This document shows positions 61,911-64,000 of a DNA stretch of 64,000 nucleotides, one piece after another. The position numbers and the translations under genes were made by a program. Location of the stretch: positions 992,001 through 1,056,000 of the forward strand of contig CAWDDC010000004.1 of assembly GCA_963801045.1 (NCBI GenBank). Reading direction: 5' to 3'. This stretch comes from JACCWP01 sp963801045 (GTDB taxonomy: Bacteria; Actinomycetota; Actinomycetes; Propionibacteriales; Nocardioidaceae). The notes beneath the pieces are model-generated. The model was not told where the DNA came from. It worked only from the letters and a program-made list of their open reading frames with translations, and did not search any database. The stretch's first letter is position 1. Every line of letters begins with the position of its first letter.

Positions 61911-61936
61911 GGGCGCCACCCCGAGGGGTGACGCCC
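61911..61936. terminator. Hairpin between holA and rpsT
   Basis: GGGCGCCACCCC (61911-61922) against 61925-61936 pairs with one mismatch. It lies between convergent genes. There is no U-tract on either strand. Confidence 0.6.
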
Positions 61937-61956
61937 AGTCGCGAAGCGGGTGCTGG

Positions 61957-62214
61957 CTAGAGCTCGGCGGCACGCCGGGCGATCGACGACTTGCGGTTGG
62001 CTGCCTGGTTCTTGTGGATGACGCCGGCCGACGCCGCCTTGTCGAGGTCGCGGCTCGCGGTCCTCGCCAGCTCGCGGGCGCTGTCGTCACCGGCGTCGGC
62101 GGCCTCGCGGAACTGGCGTACGGCGGTCTTCAGCCGGGACTTGACCGACTTGTTGCGCTCGTGCGCCAGGTCGTTCTGCCGGTTGCGCTTGATCTGGGAC
62201 TTGATGTTCGCCAC
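61957..62214 (-). CDS. rpsT: 30S ribosomal protein S20
   Basis: An 85-residue basic protein binding 16S rRNA. MANIKSQIKRNRQNDLAHERN and the C-terminal GVIHKNQAANRKSSIAR identify it. It is convergent with holA and divergent from the kinase gene. Confidence 0.97.
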   Translation of the reverse strand: MANIKSQIKRNRQNDLAHERNKSVKSRLKTAVRQFREAADAGDDSARELARTASRDLDKAASAGVIHKNQAANRKSSIARRAAEL

Positions 62215-62371
62215 GTGGCAGGCCTCGAAAGTGTCGTACGGCTCAGGGATCGGGTCTCGCGTCGCCCGCGGACGGGCCTCGGACGCGACCGCCTACGGTA
62301 TCAGCGGGGCGGGTACCGGCCCAAATCACCGCCAGGATGCCGGTGCCGTCCACGTCCGCTAGGGAGTGTGC
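62215..62371. promoter_or_regulatory. Divergent promoter region, rpsT and kinase
   Basis: A 157-base gap. TACGGT (62292-62297) on the plus strand and the overlapping TACCGT on the minus strand (62298-62293) could be back-to-back -10 elements. AGGGAG at 62361-62366 is the kinase ribosome site. Confidence 0.3.
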
Positions 62372-64000
62372 ATGTCCGACGAGCCACGCCTGCTGGTCGA
62401 CCGGTACCGGCTGGAGTCGGTGCTCGGGTCGGGTGGCATGGGCCGGGTGTGGCTGGCCCGGGACGAGGTGCTGGCCCGTCCAGTGGCGGTCAAGGAGGTC
62501 CGGTTCCCGCACGACCTGCCGGCCGCCGAGCGGGACGTGCTGCGGGCCCGGATCCTGCGGGAGGCACGGCTCACGGCGCGTCTCAACCACCGCGGCATCG
62601 TGACCGTCTACGACGTGGTGTCGGTCGACGGCCGGCCGCACATCGTGATGGAGCTCATCCGGGCGCCCAACCTGGCCGAGGTCATCGAGCGGGACGGCCC
62701 GCTGACCCCCCAACGCGCGGCCGGCATCGGGCTGCAGCTGCTGGCCGCGCTGGACGTCGCGCACGCCGGCGGGGTCGTGCACCGCGACGTCAAGCCGAGC
62801 AACGTGATGGTCGACGGCGACCGCGTGGTGCTCACCGACTTCGGCATCGCCACCAGCCAGACCGACGCCACGCTGACCACCAGCGGGCTGCTGGTGGGCT
62901 CGCCGACGTACATGTCGCCGGAGCGGCTGCGCAGCGAGGACATCGGGCCGGAGGCCGACCTGTGGTCGCTCGGGGCGACCTTGTACGCCTCGGTGGAGGC
63001 CCGGCCACCGTTCAAGGCAGGCACCGTGATGGGCACGATCACGGCGGTGCTCGCCGACCCGGTGCCGGCCCCGGAGGTCGGCGGCGCCTTCCGGCACGTG
63101 CTGCTGGGGCTGCTGCAGAAGTCGCCGGCGGCGCGGCTGAGCAGCGAGCAGGCGCGCGCGTTGCTGGAGACGGCGGCAGCAGACCAGACCGTACGACCCG
63201 TGGCTGCGCCGCCCGAGCCCGAGCCAGAACCCGAGCCTGAACCCGAGCCCGCCGCGCCCGAGCCCGAGCCCGAGCCGGAACCCGAGCCCGCCGCACCCGA
63301 GCCCGAGCCCGAGCCGGAACCCGAGCCCGCCGCACCCGAGCCCGAGCCAGAACCCGAGCCAGCCGCACCCCCCGCACCGCTGCCCCCCGCCGCCACCGCG
63401 CCGGGATGGCACGAGGCTCCCCGGGATCCGGCCCCGGTGCCGCCGCCGCCGCCGGCGCCGACACCGGCCCGCACCGCACCGGCGATCCCCCGTCGCCTGG
63501 CCGTGCTGGTCGTCGTGGCGGTCGCGGCCGTCGTCGCCACGGTGGGCGTGCTCATCGGCGTGCTGGGCGGGGACGACGATCCCGGCAGCACCGGCACCCA
63601 GTCGACGACCCGCGACAGCGGCAACCAGGGACCTGACAACGACTCGGCCGGACCGGGTCCCGGCGACGGGCCCGGCGCCGAGGTGCCCGAGGGCTTCCGA
63701 CTGGTCCGTGACCCGCTCGACTTCACCGTCGCCGTCCCCACCGGGTGGGAACGTCGCCTCGACGGCGAGACCCGGGTCGACTTCGTCTCACCCGACGGCA
63801 GCCAGTTCCTGCGCGTCGACCAGGTCGCCCAGGCGGGTGCCGACGCCGAGCAGGCGTGGCTCGACGCCGAGCCCTCGGTGTCGGACTCGCTGGCGGGCTA
63901 CTCCCGGATCCGGATCGAGCCGGTGGACTACGACGGGCGCGAGGCCGCCGACTGGGAGTTCACCTGGGAGGGCGACGGCGGCACCGTGCACGTCCTCAAC
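62372..64000 (+). CDS. Transmembrane Ser/Thr protein kinase (PknB type), partial
   Basis: 543 residues before the window ends. The catalytic domain has the ATP loop GSGGMGRV, Lys41 in VAVKEV, HRDVKPSN with Asp139, DFGIA with Asp156 and the activation segment GSPTYMSPERL, so it should be active. A Pro-Glu repeat linker (63209-63365) and a Pro/Ala-rich stretch lead to one membrane helix (about residues 375-398). An extracytoplasmic sensor follows, starting with an acidic Gly/Thr-rich region and then VPEGFRLVRDPLDFTVAVPTGW, a PsbP/lipoprotein-like sensor type seen in actinobacterial kinases. The end is missing. Confidence 0.94.
   Translation, partial: MSDEPRLLVDRYRLESVLGSGGMGRVWLARDEVLARPVAVKEVRFPHDLPAAERDVLRARILREARLTARLNHRGIVTVYDVVSVDGRPHIVMELIRAPNLAEVIERDGPLTPQRAAGIGLQLLAALDVAHAGGVVHRDVKPSNVMVDGDRVVLTDFGIATSQTDATLTTSGLLVGSPTYMSPERLRSEDIGPEADLWSLGATLYASVEARPPFKAGTVMGTITAVLADPVPAPEVGGAFRHVLLGLLQKSPAARLSSEQARALLETAAADQTVRPVAAPPEPEPEPEPEPEPAAPEPEPEPEPEPAAPEPEPEPEPEPAAPEPEPEPEPAAPPAPLPPAATAPGWHEAPRDPAPVPPPPPAPTPARTAPAIPRRLAVLVVVAVAAVVATVGVLIGVLGGDDDPGSTGTQSTTRDSGNQGPDNDSAGPGPGDGPGAEVPEGFRLVRDPLDFTVAVPTGWERRLDGETRVDFVSPDGSQFLRVDQVAQAGADAEQAWLDAEPSVSDSLAGYSRIRIEPVDYDGREAADWEFTWEGDGGTVHVLN
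63209..63365 (+). repeat. Pro-Glu tandem repeats in the kinase linker
   Basis: Units of 33 to 45 bases encode (PE)nPAA. The second and third units are identical 39-base copies (P-E repeats ending PAA). The reading frame is kept whatever the copy number. Confidence 0.85.

Overview
The window is about 72% GC, uses many GTG starts and is packed with genes from end to end. It looks like one continuous chromosomal stretch of an actinobacterium. The order rne-rplU-rpmA-obgE-proB-proA-nadD-rsfS, then leuS, degV, comEA-comEC-holA and rpsT, is the usual actinobacterial core order. An mreBCD-mrdA-rodA cell-wall operon, an actinobacterial translational T-box and many apparently leaderless genes fit the same picture. 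I would guess Propionibacteriales (Nocardioides-like) or a neighbouring order, but the sequence alone does not settle this. There are no rRNAs, insertion sequences, integrases, phage genes or CRISPR arrays. No gene-free stretch exceeds 300 bases; the longest (24001-24249) holds the ileS T-box leader.

Layout. 1-3151: the tail of an unidentified gene, an aromatic-acid-type MFS transporter and a benzoylformate decarboxylase-like enzyme, read leftward behind a palindromic operator candidate. 3152-4312: a secreted serine hydrolase. 4524-10457: the rod-shape operon mreB-mreC-mreD-PBP2-rodA with overlapping or nearly touching genes. 10560-18875: an amino-acid permease, a B12-binding radical SAM protein, formaldehyde dehydrogenase, a class III aminotransferase with an MFS exporter, and the DUF2344 protein that normally sits directly beside the radical SAM gene. 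19060-32250: RNase E/G, L21, L27, Obg, IleRS, ProB, a small unknown protein, ProA, a previously hidden 47-residue membrane protein, NadD, RsfS and a histidine phosphatase. 32260-35147: a TetR regulator, a GNAT acetyltransferase, tRNA-Ala(GGC) and a ChrA transporter. 35182-41113: a LacI-controlled ABC importer with a GH51 arabinofuranosidase, flanked by direct copies of a 26-bp palindrome-associated repeat. 41219-46169: MntH, a membrane protein with a Gln/Pro/Tyr-rich tail, and a sodium/solute symporter with a small partner. 46211-48824: leuS behind a leader peptide and intrinsic terminator. 48837-56519: a PPOX protein, then a ROK regulator with a ribose-type ABC importer, an oxidoreductase and a TIM-barrel isomerase, which reads as one sugar or cyclitol catabolic unit. 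56563-62214: DegV, ComEA, ComEC, HolA and S20. 62372-end: a membrane Ser/Thr kinase cut off by the window.

Most notable signals: (i) single-base frame disruptions near the 3' ends of both rne and obgE; (ii) two different amino-acid-responsive leaders for tRNA synthetases, a Shine-Dalgarno-sequestering T-box for ileS and a Leu-Leu-Leu leader peptide plus terminator for leuS; (iii) a repeated TANNNT-N6/7-start arrangement indicating leaderless transcripts, including one that would start a 17-codon upstream ORF overlapping fdhA; (iv) direct repeats bracketing the arabinose-type module.
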